From Nevskia sp. (lineage in GTDB: Bacteria > Pseudomonadota > Gammaproteobacteria > Nevskiales > Nevskiaceae), in NCBI RefSeq assembly GCF_021732705.1, contig NZ_JAKFUM010000016.1, positions 114,988 through 178,987 of the forward strand: a DNA stretch of 64,000 nucleotides, read 5' to 3'. Of the stretch, positions 1 through 8,333 are shown one piece after another. Positions within the stretch are counted from its first letter, which is position 1, and each line of letters begins with the position of its first letter. Under the pieces are notes generated by a model that saw only the letters and a program-made list of their open reading frames with translations, was not told the origin of the DNA and ran no database searches. The position numbers and the translations under genes are program-made.

Positions 1-687
1 CGACAGCTGCGCTTCATAGGCATCCGGCAGGCTGCGGTCGGGAAACACATGGAAGTAGTCGCGGTAGCGTGCCTCGCCGCGCAGCGCGGCCTGCGCCCAC
101 GGATGGTCGCTGGCGACATGATTCAGCACGAAATCGCCGCAGAGGCTGATGCCGCTCGCTCGCAGCTGCGCCGTCAGCGCATCGAGATCGGCCATCGTGC
201 CGAGGCGCGGCTCGATCGCCTCGAAACTGGCGACGGCGAAGCCGCCATCGTTGTCGCCGGCCTGCATCTTCAGGAACGGCAGCAGGTGCAGGTAGGTCAC
301 GCCGAGTTCGCGCAGGTACGGCACGCGCTGCCGTACGCCGTCCAGCGTGCCGGCGAAGCGATCGACATAGGCGCAGTAGCCGAGCATCCGCGACTGCAGG
401 AACCAGTCCGGATGCGCCAGCCGATCTTCGTCCAGCGCCAGCAGTTCCGCCGGTCGCGCGGCAAGGCACTGGCCGATGGTCTGCAGCAGTTCGCCCAGCC
501 AGCCGTCAAAGCCTGTGGCGTCGTCCTTGCCGTACAAGGCCTGCAAGGTGCCGACCAGCGCGCCAACGTGGCGATCGAAGCGGACCTCGGCCAGCGCCTG
601 GCGGTCCATGGGCAGCGCGGACAGCAGGCTGCGGCGGAGCGCGGCCAGCAAGTCGGGATGTTCAGGCTTCATCGACAGAGGGTCCAT
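1..687 (-). CDS. amylosucrase (GH13), N-terminal part, cut by window edge
   Basis: Amylosucrase transfers glucose from sucrose to alpha-glucan, releasing fructose. The visible 229 residues fit the N-terminal helical domain followed by the start of the GH13 barrel: the segment YLHLLPFLK, then GDNDGGFAV around residue 144-152, LGTMADL, and GH13 region I as DFVLNH (D185, N189, H190). The strand and frame were read directly from the complement; the frame runs open to base 1, so the catalytic nucleophile and acid/base lie outside the window. The start is either ATG at 687 or ATG at 672; a GAGG lies directly before the first, so neither has an ideal ribosome site. It lies downstream of the TonB receptor on the same strand, behind a hairpin, and the LacI-type gene nearby makes a sucrose-use locus likely. 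Another sucrose-acting GH13 enzyme (for example sucrose hydrolase) cannot be excluded from this part alone. Confidence 0.85.
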   Translation of the reverse strand, partial: MDPLSMKPEHPDLLAALRRSLLSALPMDRQALAEVRFDRHVGALVGTLQALYGKDDATGFDGWLGELLQTIGQCLAARPAELLALDEDRLAHPDWFLQSRMLGYCAYVDRFAGTLDGVRQRVPYLRELGVTYLHLLPFLKMQAGDNDGGFAVASFEAIEPRLGTMADLDALTAQLRASGISLCGDFVLNHVASDHPWAQAALRGEARYRDYFHVFPDRSLPDAYEAQLS

Positions 688-744
688 CCTCGGGGACGCC
701 GGCAAGGCGCGGGGTGGGCAATGGCGGAACGTTCAAAACGGGCA

Positions 745-778
745 CCGGGCGCGCGAGCCTCTCTTCTCGCGCACCCGG
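745..778 (-). terminator. hairpin after the TonB receptor gene
   Basis: Arms 745-757 and 766-778 pair at 12 of 13 positions, with one C/A mismatch, around an 8-base loop. Read on the minus strand the stem follows the receptor stop codon at 806 and is followed after a few bases by GTTTTG. This resembles an intrinsic terminator with a short T run. It would separate or attenuate transcription between receptor and amylosucrase. Confidence 0.55.
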
Positions 779-805
779 GCCCGGACTGATCACGGCAGGC
801 CGCGA

Positions 806-3301
806 TCAGAAGTCGTAACGGATCGAACCCAGCAGCGAGCGGCCATTCAGCGGACGTGCTCGGACAATGCTGCCCGGCGCGCCGGTCGCCTCTTCGGCTT
901 CGGTGACGACAAACTCGTCGAGCAGGTTGTTGGCGCTGATCGAGATCGAGATCGACTGCGTCAGGTTGTACCCGGCGTAGGCATTGACCAGCGTGTAGGC
1001 CTGCTGCTTCAGCGCGTTCGCCTGCTGGTTGTCGTCGTTCAGGAAGTAGCCGGTCGAACCCTGAAGCGTGATGCCGGCGGTCCAGTTCGCGGCGCGGTAG
1101 CGCGGGCTCACCGTCCAGATCAGCTCGGCCTGACGGCGCGGACGATTGCCGACCACGGCCGGGTTCAGCCGGTCCTTGTCGATCTCGGCGTGCGTGTAGG
1201 TCGTGTTGCCGGCGATCTCGAAGCCGGTGCCCGGCAGGCGGTAGCTGCTTTCCAGTTCCAGACCGTAGGCGGCATAGGTGCGCAGGAAGGTCTGGCCGTT
1301 GGTCAGATCGGCGTTGGTCTCGTCGGTGATCGTGTAGAACGCCGTCGGGTAGAACGTGAAGCCGCGTGCCCGGATCTTGTAGCCGCCTTCGATCTGGCGA
1401 ACGGTGTCGTAGCCCTTGGTGGTCGAGGCCAGCGAGCCGTCGGCATTCACGGCGCCGGCGATCTGCAACAGACGATCGGCATTGAAGCGGGCGCCGACGC
1501 TGTAGCGGAAGAACGCCGACGAGCGCTGATCGATGCGGTAGGCGCCGCCAAGCGAGTACTCGAAGTGATCGGCGCGATAGTTGACGCGACCGGTCGGATC
1601 GAAGCCGCCGACGAACGCCGCGCCGACCGTTTCCAGCCCCGGGCTGATCGTGCCGTCGCCGTTGTAGTCGATCGGCGTGCCGCCGCTGGTCTGGTACAGC
1701 GTGCCGCGGGCGCGAATGGTGTCGAAGCGGCCGCTGACATCCCAGCTGAACTCGTTGTTGGCGCCGAACTGGCCACCGATGTTCAGATACGGCGCGGTGG
1801 TGTCGTAGTTCAGATCCCACGACCACGACAGCAGGCCCGGGTTGTACAGGCCCTGGTTGTTCGCGATCTGGTCGCCGTTCGGCGCGGTCACGGCCAGACC
1901 GACCGGATCACGGCCAACGGTCTGCAGCAGGAACTGCCACGAGTTCCAGTCGATCGAGACGTTCTGGTGCGAGTAGTAGAAGCCGGCCGTCGCGGTGATG
2001 CCGGCGAAGGTCTTCGACAGCTTCAGGTCGTTGACCAGCAAGCCGACGTCCTTGAACGAGGTATCGAACAGCAGGTTCTGGAATGCCAGCCCGTTGTAGG
2101 CCTGGCCGCGGTTCGGACCCTGCCCGATGCGGACGGTCGAGCCGGCGCAGGCGTCGCACAGGCCATTGGCCAGGGTCTGGGCATTGCCGACGCCCGCCGT
2201 GAACGGCGAGATGAAACCGCCGCCGACATCGGACTTGCGGAACTTGTTGTTGACCTTCCAGCCGTCGCCCACGTCCTTGTCGAACTCGAAGCCGTAGGCG
2301 GTGACCAGCGCGTGGATGCCATCGGTGAGATCGCGGTTGCGGCGGTTGCCGAAGGCGTCGTACGTGACGATCTGCGACTGGTAGCGGCTGAACAGCGTGT
2401 CTCGGCTGGCGTCATAGCCCGGCACGCCACCGAACTCGCCGCTGCCCTTGTAGGTGACCGGCGACGGCAGGTAGCTGGAGATGCGGTCGTTCAGGTGCTT
2501 GAAGTAGAAGCGCAGGAAACCGCCATCCAGGCGCTTGGTGATGTTGGCCTTGATCTGGCCGCCGTTGTCGCCGGTCAGGCCGGTGTGACGCACGCCTTCG
2601 CCGGTGCGGTAGAAGCCGCCGACGTGATAGCTGATGGTGTCGGTGGCCTTGCCGCCGTACGAGAAATCGGTGCGGTAGCTGGTGTAGTCGACGCCGACGC
2701 TCTGCGCGATCGAACCGCCTTCGTTCTCGCCGGTGTTGCTGATGAAATTGATGATGCCGCCGGGCGAGTTGCTGGCGAAGGTCGAAGCCGAGCCGCCGCG
2801 AATCGATTCGACGCGGGAGACGGAGCCATCGAGGCGAATGAAGTTGTCGGCATTGGCGAAGTTCAGGTCGCCGAACTCGAGCACCGGCAGGCCGTCTTCC
2901 CACAGCTGCAGATATTTCGAGCCGCCGGTGGCCAGCGGAATGCCGCGGATGGTGATGTTGGCGTTGCCCTCGCCGCCCGACGATTCGGCACGAATGCCGG
3001 GCAGGCTGCGGAACAGTTCGGCAGTCGAGCGCGGCGCAACGCGGGCCGCGGCTTCGAGATCGAGCGAACTGGTGGAAACGCTGGAGTCCAGTCGGTTGAC
3101 CGGACGGGCAACACCGGTGACGACGACTTCCTGGAGCTTCGCCGGATCGGCCGGCGTGCTGCCGTCAGCGGCCTTGTCGGTCGGGGTAGTGGCGGCCGCG
3201 GCGGCTTCGTCGGCAGCCAGCGCTGGCGCTGCGTTGATCAGGAACAGCGACGCTGCAGCGGCAGCGATCAGGCGCGGCTTCAAAACGGACGGCTTGTGCA
3301 T
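806..3301 (-). CDS. TonB-dependent outer-membrane receptor, probably for a sugar
   Basis: A TonB-dependent receptor takes a scarce substrate across the outer membrane using energy from TonB-ExbBD. The 831-residue product begins with a signal peptide (hydrophobic stretch around 11-24, cleavage near ALAA at 27-30), then the segment LQEVVVTG at 57-64, a plug domain with NITIRGIP and GGIINFIS, and a long beta-barrel ending in Phe (IRYDF), as outer-membrane barrels do. The reading frame runs further upstream to 3502, but the start at 3301 is chosen because it gives the signal peptide and has GGAGGAG six bases before it. Neighbouring amylosucrase and LacI-type genes suggest sucrose or a related glucoside as substrate; that is inference. 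A LacI-type operator overlaps its promoter. Confidence 0.9.
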   Translation of the reverse strand: MHKPSVLKPRLIAAAAASLFLINAAPALAADEAAAAATTPTDKAADGSTPADPAKLQEVVVTGVARPVNRLDSSVSTSSLDLEAAARVAPRSTAELFRSLPGIRAESSGGEGNANITIRGIPLATGGSKYLQLWEDGLPVLEFGDLNFANADNFIRLDGSVSRVESIRGGSASTFASNSPGGIINFISNTGENEGGSIAQSVGVDYTSYRTDFSYGGKATDTISYHVGGFYRTGEGVRHTGLTGDNGGQIKANITKRLDGGFLRFYFKHLNDRISSYLPSPVTYKGSGEFGGVPGYDASRDTLFSRYQSQIVTYDAFGNRRNRDLTDGIHALVTAYGFEFDKDVGDGWKVNNKFRKSDVGGGFISPFTAGVGNAQTLANGLCDACAGSTVRIGQGPNRGQAYNGLAFQNLLFDTSFKDVGLLVNDLKLSKTFAGITATAGFYYSHQNVSIDWNSWQFLLQTVGRDPVGLAVTAPNGDQIANNQGLYNPGLLSWSWDLNYDTTAPYLNIGGQFGANNEFSWDVSGRFDTIRARGTLYQTSGGTPIDYNGDGTISPGLETVGAAFVGGFDPTGRVNYRADHFEYSLGGAYRIDQRSSAFFRYSVGARFNADRLLQIAGAVNADGSLASTTKGYDTVRQIEGGYKIRARGFTFYPTAFYTITDETNADLTNGQTFLRTYAAYGLELESSYRLPGTGFEIAGNTTYTHAEIDKDRLNPAVVGNRPRRQAELIWTVSPRYRAANWTAGITLQGSTGYFLNDDNQQANALKQQAYTLVNAYAGYNLTQSISISISANNLLDEFVVTEAEEATGAPGSIVRARPLNGRSLLGSIRYDF

Positions 3302-3456
3302 GGCTCTCCTCCACGTACGACGGTTTGGTCTTGTCTTCTGGTGCCGCTTTTTTGGTCTGCGTCCACTCGCCACAGCACGGCTGCCGGCGGCTTTCGTCAG
3401 GTCGATCACCGCTGTGCGCGCTTTCACGCGGAACGATGACGATTGGATTGCACCGG

Positions 3457-3485
3457 AGTATGCGAGGCGATGAAATCGATTGCAA
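3457..3485 (-). promoter_or_regulatory. promoter of the TonB receptor with LacI-type operator
   Basis: Bases 3470-3485 read ATGAAATCGATTGCAA, matching the LacI/GalR-family consensus TTGnnAnCGnTnnCAA at 9 of 10 fixed positions, with the typical central CG. On the minus strand a -35 element TTGCAA (3485-3480), a 17-base spacer and a -10 element CATACT (3462-3457) can be read. The operator covers the -35, as expected for repression by the LacI-type protein encoded at 4080-5141. Confidence 0.6.
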
Positions 3486-3559
3486 CTAGAGTTTTCACCC
3501 AAGCTGCGGGTGAAAAGCGCATCAGGATTCCAGACGCGTCCGGTTCGCCCGTCGCGAAC

Positions 3560-4015
3560 TCAGCCGCCGCCCGCGCCGCGTGAACCGCCGACAACGGCCA
3601 GCAGCAGCATCGCCCAGAGCCCGAGCACCGCGACGAAATTGATGGTGAAGACGAGCCCGCGCAGCCGCAGATTCGGCAGCGCGATCTGCACCGCGCTGTG
3701 CAGCACGCGGCCGGCGACGAAGACCCAGGCCAGCCCGACGGCAGCCCGACCGTCGACGGCATTGCCCATCACCATCAGCAGCAGACAGGCGATGTGGAAG
3801 AACAGCGGCCACTCGAACTGGTTCGACAGGTTGGCGCTGATCCGTGGCTCGACCGCCGCCCACGGGTTGCGCCCGTCCGGCGCGCGGCCCCACCCCCACA
3901 CGGCGGGTGCGCGCGCCACCGTCAGCAGCGCGTACAGCACGGTGGACAGCGCAACGTGCGCAGCCATCGGCAGGATCAGGTCTTCAAGCAGGCGCAGAGC
4001 AACGACGGGCGGCAT
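3560..4015 (-). CDS. MAPEG family membrane protein
   Basis: A 151-residue integral membrane protein of the MAPEG family (membrane-associated proteins in eicosanoid and glutathione metabolism). It has about four hydrophobic segments. The family-typical stretch NQFEWPLFF sits near residue 65 and RVLHSAVQ near 103. Bacterial members are mostly uncharacterised, and some act as glutathione transferases. The start ATG at 4015 has only a weak AAGAG upstream. It lies 64 bases downstream of the LacI-type gene on the same strand, so it may be cotranscribed with it. Nothing in the sequence ties its activity to sucrose metabolism. Confidence 0.8.
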   Translation of the reverse strand: MPPVVALRLLEDLILPMAAHVALSTVLYALLTVARAPAVWGWGRAPDGRNPWAAVEPRISANLSNQFEWPLFFHIACLLLMVMGNAVDGRAAVGLAWVFVAGRVLHSAVQIALPNLRLRGLVFTINFVAVLGLWAMLLLAVVGGSRGAGGG

Positions 4016-4079
4016 CAGCGCTCTTGATGGGTGCTGGCAGCGCGCCGCGCCGCGAACCGGCGGCTTGCAAGCCCGGCGT

Positions 4080-5141
4080 TCAGGCGGCCGGCACGCGGCT
4101 GGTTTCGCGGATCACCAGCTCGGTGGCGACCACACGCGATGCCGGTTCCTGATGGCCAATGCGCTCGATCAGCGCCGCCACCAGTTCCCGGCCGCCGGCT
4201 TCGATGTCTTGCCGGACCGTGGTCAGCGGCAGATGGAAGTAGCTGGCCATCGCAACGTCGTCATACCCGACGACGGAGACATCGCGCGGGACCTTCAGGC
4301 CCTGCTGTTCGAGCGCGCCGATGGCGGTCAGCGCCAGCAGGTCGCTGCAGGCGAACACGGCATCGAACGGCGCCTGCCGGCGCTTCAACTCGGCCATCGC
4401 CTGACGTGCGCCATCGGCGAGGAACGACGCCGCAATCGACAATCGCTCGTCGGCGACGATGCCGTGCCGTGCCAGCGCCCGGCGATAGCCTTCCATGCGC
4501 TGCGCGACTTCCGGGAACACGGTATCGCCGATGAATGCGATGCGACGGCGACCGCAGGCGATCAGATGCTCGGTTGCCAGTTCGCCGCCGGCGATGTTGT
4601 CGCAGCCGACCGTGCAGTAGCCGCCGTCGGTCATCTGCGCGCCCCACACCACCAGCGGCACGCCGCGCTCGGCCATCGCCTTCAGCTGCTCGTGATGGCG
4701 CCACTGGCCGATCAGGATGATGCCCATCGCGCGGCCGGCATTGTAGAGCTGCGCGGCACAGTCCAGCTCGCTGGCATCGACCCGCGACACCAGCATGTCG
4801 TAACCGCGCTCGGTCAGGGCATCGGCGATCGCGCCGAACATGCTGAGGAAGAAAGGATCCGACACGCTCTGGCGCGAGTCGCGTTCGTACGGCAGCACCA
4901 GCGCCACGGTCTTGTTCTGCCCCAGACGCAGGTGCTTGGCGCCGGCATTGATCGTGTAGTTCATCGACCGCGCCAGCTCGGCAATCCGGGCGCGGGTCTC
5001 GGGTGTCACCAGCGGGCTGTCGTTCAGCGCACGCGACACGGTGGCCGTCGACACGCCCGCCATCTTGGCGATGTCGACCATCTGCAGCCGGGGCTTGGCA
5101 CCGGGCGGTGTCGGGGTCTTCCGAGATTGCTTGTTGGTCAT
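4080..5141 (-). CDS. LacI-family transcriptional regulator of the sucrose locus
   Basis: A 353-residue LacI/GalR repressor. The DNA-binding helix-turn-helix and hinge occupy about residues 20-75 (VDIAKMAGVSTATVSRALN, then the hinge up to AKHLRLGQNK), followed by a periplasmic-binding-protein-like effector domain with the usual DPFF, ACSDLLALTAIGAL and VVGYDD segments. The reading frame continues upstream to 5465, but that extension is arginine-rich and unlike the family; the ATG at 5141 gives a normal-length protein with a short polar leader. By context it probably senses sucrose or a derived sugar and represses the TonB receptor through the operator at 3470-3485. The effector is inferred, not seen. 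Confidence 0.9.
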   Translation of the reverse strand: MTNKQSRKTPTPPGAKPRLQMVDIAKMAGVSTATVSRALNDSPLVTPETRARIAELARSMNYTINAGAKHLRLGQNKTVALVLPYERDSRQSVSDPFFLSMFGAIADALTERGYDMLVSRVDASELDCAAQLYNAGRAMGIILIGQWRHHEQLKAMAERGVPLVVWGAQMTDGGYCTVGCDNIAGGELATEHLIACGRRRIAFIGDTVFPEVAQRMEGYRRALARHGIVADERLSIAASFLADGARQAMAELKRRQAPFDAVFACSDLLALTAIGALEQQGLKVPRDVSVVGYDDVAMASYFHLPLTTVRQDIEAGGRELVAALIERIGHQEPASRVVATELVIRETSRVPAA

Positions 5142-5472
5142 CCTGCAAGTCTGTCGGATGTGGAGCCGGCGCGGCAATGCCGCCGACCCGCGATGGCGCT
5201 GCCGCCGATCCGGCACGCAAGCCGGGTGCCAGCCGCATTTCCGCTCGCGCAGACGCGCGTCGCTGGAGGCCCGACCGCGCGGCGGGAGCGATCCGACCTC
5301 GCCCATTCGAGTCGACCAAGACGATGTCTTGACCAGGTCGCGGCGCCTGCGGAACGCGGCAACGCGATGCCGGCCTGCGATCCGCATCGGGTTGCCCGCA
5401 GCCACTTCCCGCGTGCCGGCTGCCGACCGGTTGCCCGACGTGTTTGCGCGCAGAGCGGACTTCACGCAAATG

Positions 5473-5501
5473 TTGACACTGTAAATTTTACGGTGTTAAT
5501 T
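5473..5501 (+). promoter_or_regulatory. tetR promoter giving a nearly leaderless transcript
   Basis: A perfect -35 TTGACA (5473-5478), a 17-base spacer and a -10 element TTAATT (5496-5501) precede the TetR-family gene. Transcription should start about seven bases after the -10, at or next to the ATG at 5509. There is no Shine-Dalgarno sequence before that ATG, which agrees with a leaderless or nearly leaderless message. Confidence 0.6.
5476..5496. promoter_or_regulatory. TetR-type operator, 21-bp inverted repeat
   Basis: Two 10-base arms, ACACTGTAAA and TTTACGGTGT, flank a central T and match at 9 of 10 positions. The repeat fills the spacer between the -35 and -10 of the TetR-family gene, the classic place for an autorepressing TetR protein. 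Confidence 0.65.
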
Positions 5502-5508
5502 TACGTTC

Positions 5509-6198
5509 ATGCCCCGCGCCCAGCACAGCCCTGCCGCCGTCGATGCCACCCGCCAGCGTCTGGCCGCGCTCGCGCTCGACATCTATCGCGTTGAAGGGCT
5601 GGACGCGATTTCGTTCCGTCGACTCGCCGAAGCCGCGGGCATCAGCCACACGCTGCCGTACCGCTATTTCGACAGCAAGGAAGCATTGCTGGTCGCCCTG
5701 CGCGTGCAGTGCATGGAACACTTCGAGCAGTTCGTCCGCGCGCGCGAGCCGTCGCAGGCGGCACCGATGCCGCGGATCGAGTCGCTCGCGGCGGCCTACG
5801 TCGAGTACGTGCGGGCGCATCCGGCCGACTATCAGCTGATCTTCTCGACGCATCAGCCAGCGATCAACCAGTACCCGGATCTGCTCGCCGCGCGCCGCAG
5901 CCTGTTCGAGCACGCGGTATCGGTGGTGCAGCACGCGATCGATGCCGGCGTGCTGCACGGCGATGCGCGGGTGCTCACCCACCTGTTCTGGATTTCGCTG
6001 CACGGCCTGATGACGCTGCACGCCGCTGGCCAGCTGGTGCACGGCCTGACGCTCGAGGCGCTGATCGCGCCGCTGGTGACCCGCATGGTCCAGACCACAA
6101 CGAGCGCGCCGACGCCCGGCCCGGCCGCTTCGAAACCGGCTCCGGCATCCGCCGATGTCATCGTCCTTGCCCCGCGCCGGCGCAAGCCAACCGCCTGA
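5509..6198 (+). CDS. TetR-family transcriptional regulator
   Basis: A 229-residue regulator. The N-terminal TetR helix-turn-helix is clear (FRRLAEAAGISHTLPYRYF at about 41-59), followed by a helical ligand-binding domain whose C-terminal part (LHGLMTLHAAGQLVHG) resembles the WHG type. The last 30 residues are Ala/Pro-rich and probably disordered. It begins directly behind a promoter carrying a 21-bp inverted repeat, so it very likely represses itself and the downstream desaturase and rubredoxin genes on the same strand, the first of which starts 25 bases after its stop. The ligand is unknown; a fatty acid, acyl-CoA or carotenoid-like lipid would fit the neighbours. Confidence 0.88.
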   Translation: MPRAQHSPAAVDATRQRLAALALDIYRVEGLDAISFRRLAEAAGISHTLPYRYFDSKEALLVALRVQCMEHFEQFVRAREPSQAAPMPRIESLAAAYVEYVRAHPADYQLIFSTHQPAINQYPDLLAARRSLFEHAVSVVQHAIDAGVLHGDARVLTHLFWISLHGLMTLHAAGQLVHGLTLEALIAPLVTRMVQTTTSAPTPGPAASKPAPASADVIVLAPRRRKPTA

Positions 6199-6223
6199 CC
6201 AACCCTCGCCGATCGTCATCGCC

Positions 6224-7156
6224 ATGAGCGCTGCCCCTGTCCTGACCACGCACCTCGATCCGCAACAGAAAGCCGAGTTCCGCAGGCTGACCACGGCACC
6301 GATACTGGCGTGGCCGACGGTCTGGCTGTGGGCGCTGGTGATGACGGTCTACATCGGCTCGGATGTGCTGTCGGTACTGGGCACGATTCCGCTATGGCTC
6401 GGCATGCTCGTCAACGGCGCCATCGGCTATCTCGCGTTCAGCGTCGTTCACGACTCGATCCACCGGGCGATCTCGACCAACGCCCGCGTCAACGACTGGA
6501 TCGGCCAGAGCGCGGTCTTCCTCGGCGCGCCCTACGTCAACCTGAAGCTGTTCCGCTGGGCCCATATCCTTCACCACCGCTACACCAGCGGCCCGCGCGA
6601 TCCGGACATCGTGCTGCACGGCGCGACCTGGACCTTGCCGTTCCGCTGGCTGCTGATCGACGTGATCTACCTGATCCACTCGATCCGGCATGGCGACAAG
6701 GTGTCGAAGCCTTATCTCGTCACGTCACTGTGGATGACGCTCGGCACCGTCATCGTGTTCGGCTCATTCACCGCGATGGGCTACGGCTGGCACGTGCTGA
6801 TGCTGTGGTTCGTGCCGTCGCGGATGATCTTTCTCGCGCTTGGCTTCAGTTTTTTCTGGCTGCCGCACGTTCCGCACGACACCCGGCAGGACGTCAACTT
6901 CACCAAGGCCACCGCCATCCGCCTGGGTCACGAGTGGTTGCTGACGCCGGTGCTGCAGTATCAGAACTACCACCTGATCCACCATCTGTATCCGACCACG
7001 CCGTTCTACAACAACCTGCGTGTGTGGCAGTTGCTGGAGCCGGCGCTGCGCCAGCAGGATCTGGCGATCCAGCACGGCTTTGCGATCCAGCCGACGATCT
7101 ATCCGGCACCGGCCGCGACGTTGCCGACGGCCACCGCCGCGGCCGCGGCCGCCTGA
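6224..7156 (+). CDS. membrane fatty acid desaturase / carotenoid-hydroxylase-like di-iron enzyme
   Basis: A 310-residue integral membrane enzyme of the fatty-acid desaturase/hydroxylase superfamily, which uses a di-iron centre held by histidines to insert a double bond or hydroxyl into a lipid. The three histidine boxes are visible: HDSIH (76-80), HILHH (114-118) and HLIHH (250-254), plus HVPHD (215-219). The third box sits in NYHLIHHLYPTTPFY, a pattern also seen in CrtR-type carotene hydroxylases. There are about five hydrophobic segments; the C-terminus is Ala/Pro-rich. The frame opens earlier, inside tetR at 6155, but ATG 6224 lies after the tetR stop and gives a normal N-terminus. The rubredoxin gene 22 bases downstream is its likely electron donor. 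Confidence 0.85.
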   Translation: MSAAPVLTTHLDPQQKAEFRRLTTAPILAWPTVWLWALVMTVYIGSDVLSVLGTIPLWLGMLVNGAIGYLAFSVVHDSIHRAISTNARVNDWIGQSAVFLGAPYVNLKLFRWAHILHHRYTSGPRDPDIVLHGATWTLPFRWLLIDVIYLIHSIRHGDKVSKPYLVTSLWMTLGTVIVFGSFTAMGYGWHVLMLWFVPSRMIFLALGFSFFWLPHVPHDTRQDVNFTKATAIRLGHEWLLTPVLQYQNYHLIHHLYPTTPFYNNLRVWQLLEPALRQQDLAIQHGFAIQPTIYPAPAATLPTATAAAAAA

Positions 7157-7178
7157 TCCACTGACACGAGACGCTGCC

Positions 7179-7355
7179 ATGCCCGCTGCCACTCGCCGCT
7201 ATCGCTGCCGCTACTGCAGTCACGTGTATGACGAAGCGCTGGGCGATCCCGACAGCAGCATCGCACCCGGCACCCGTTTCGAAGACATTCCGGACGACTG
7301 GATGTGCCCGGAATGCGGTGCCGGCAAGGGCGACTACGATCTGATCGAGGCCTGA
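7179..7355 (+). CDS. rubredoxin
   Basis: A 58-residue rubredoxin, a one-iron electron carrier. Iron is held by four cysteines in two pairs, CRYC (residues 10-13) and CPEC (45-48), with the family-typical PGTRFEDIPDDWMCPECGAGK segment in between. The start ATG at 7179 was chosen because the upstream part of the open frame only shadows the desaturase gene. The position directly behind a membrane di-iron enzyme suggests that it delivers electrons to that enzyme, as rubredoxins do for alkane hydroxylases. A rubredoxin reductase is not in the window. Confidence 0.95.
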   Translation: MPAATRRYRCRYCSHVYDEALGDPDSSIAPGTRFEDIPDDWMCPECGAGKGDYDLIEA

Positions 7356-7487
7356 TCAGGGTCGGGTCCGGCAAAGCCCAGCGGCTGCTCGACACGCCCC
7401 TGGCCGCGACACGCCGACCAGACCTCGACAGACGTGCCTGTGCCGCGCCGACGACAGTCGTGCCGACCGCCGCCGGCAGCCTCGGCT

Positions 7488-8333
7488 TCAGGCCTTGATC
7501 GACGGGTCGACGTCGCTGACGCTGGTGCCGCGCTGGATCGCCAGGCGGTCGACGATCTGCGAGAACGCCTGCAGCGAGGCGAAGTGGTGGTAGACCATCT
7601 CGAGCATCTCGTTGTCGAGCAGTTCCAGCTTCGCCTCGTTCGACAGCTTGTACAGGGCCCCGCGCTCGATCACGCGCAAGCCGGACATCGCGAACTGCTC
7701 GCCATTGCGCAGCCGCGCCTCGGCATTGACCGACACCAGCAGGCCCAGCTCGGCAATCCGCGTGGCGAAGCGCCGCGCCTGTTCCATCTGCGCGTCGTAG
7801 TGCTGCAAAAATTCCAGCATCTGGTTCAGGTACGCCGTCTTTTCACCGGCCGTGTCGAACAGCGGTGCGCCGTCGACATTGCTGAACTCCGGACAAGCCC
7901 GATCGATCGCCACGGTGAACGTGCCCGGCGACTGCTCGGGCCCGCGCGCGAGCGCGAACGGATAGCAGCGCAGGTAGGCCGGCACGTAGCGACCCTGCCA
8001 TCGGCCATCGGCGCCGACGAACAGGTTTTCGGCATTGGTCAGGCCGACCAGCGCCACCAGATGCAGGTTGGGACCGTCGCCGGCGAACACCACCGGGTAT
8101 TCCTGCGCGATGCGCGGCAGCTCGCCGTACACGATCGGAATGGCATTGGTGCCGGTCGCGAACTGGTAGCTCTCGCGCGGCTTGCGCCGCAACATCCGGT
8201 GCACGCTGGAATCCAGCGCTTCGATGCTGCGGAAGAACAGCGGCAGGCCTTGCGCGGCCGCAGCGGCAGCGGCATCGCGCGGAGGCGGCGTGGCAGTGGC
8301 GGCAGCAGCCGGCGCGCTTGCGTCATTCATCAT
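7488..8333 (-). CDS. SapC family protein
   Basis: A 281-residue protein of the SapC family, named after a gene near Campylobacter surface-layer genes; its biochemical function is not known. Recognisable parts are the repeated FFRSIEALD start, YGELPRIAQEYPVVF, LFVGADGRWQGRYVPAYLRCYPF and the C-terminal FSQIVDRLAIQRG. The N-terminus is an Ala/Pro-rich stretch; there is no signal peptide. The gene overlaps the tpsA stop by 11 bases through ATGATGAATGA, with AAGGAG (8338-8343, complement) inside the tpsA end, so translation is coupled to the giant exoprotein. Starts at 8333 and 8330 are both possible; the second has the better spacing. A role in making, modifying or anchoring the exoprotein is a guess from position. 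Confidence 0.85.
   Translation of the reverse strand: MMNDASAPAAAATATPPPRDAAAAAAAQGLPLFFRSIEALDSSVHRMLRRKPRESYQFATGTNAIPIVYGELPRIAQEYPVVFAGDGPNLHLVALVGLTNAENLFVGADGRWQGRYVPAYLRCYPFALARGPEQSPGTFTVAIDRACPEFSNVDGAPLFDTAGEKTAYLNQMLEFLQHYDAQMEQARRFATRIAELGLLVSVNAEARLRNGEQFAMSGLRVIERGALYKLSNEAKLELLDNEMLEMVYHHFASLQAFSQIVDRLAIQRGTSVSDVDPSIKA

Larger units (their letters stand above)
5142..5508. other. divergent intergenic region lacI / tetR
   Basis: 367 bases with no supported gene. The right end carries the tetR promoter and operator, described separately. I saw no clear promoter or LacI-type operator for the leftward LacI-family gene in the remainder. Confidence 0.6.
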
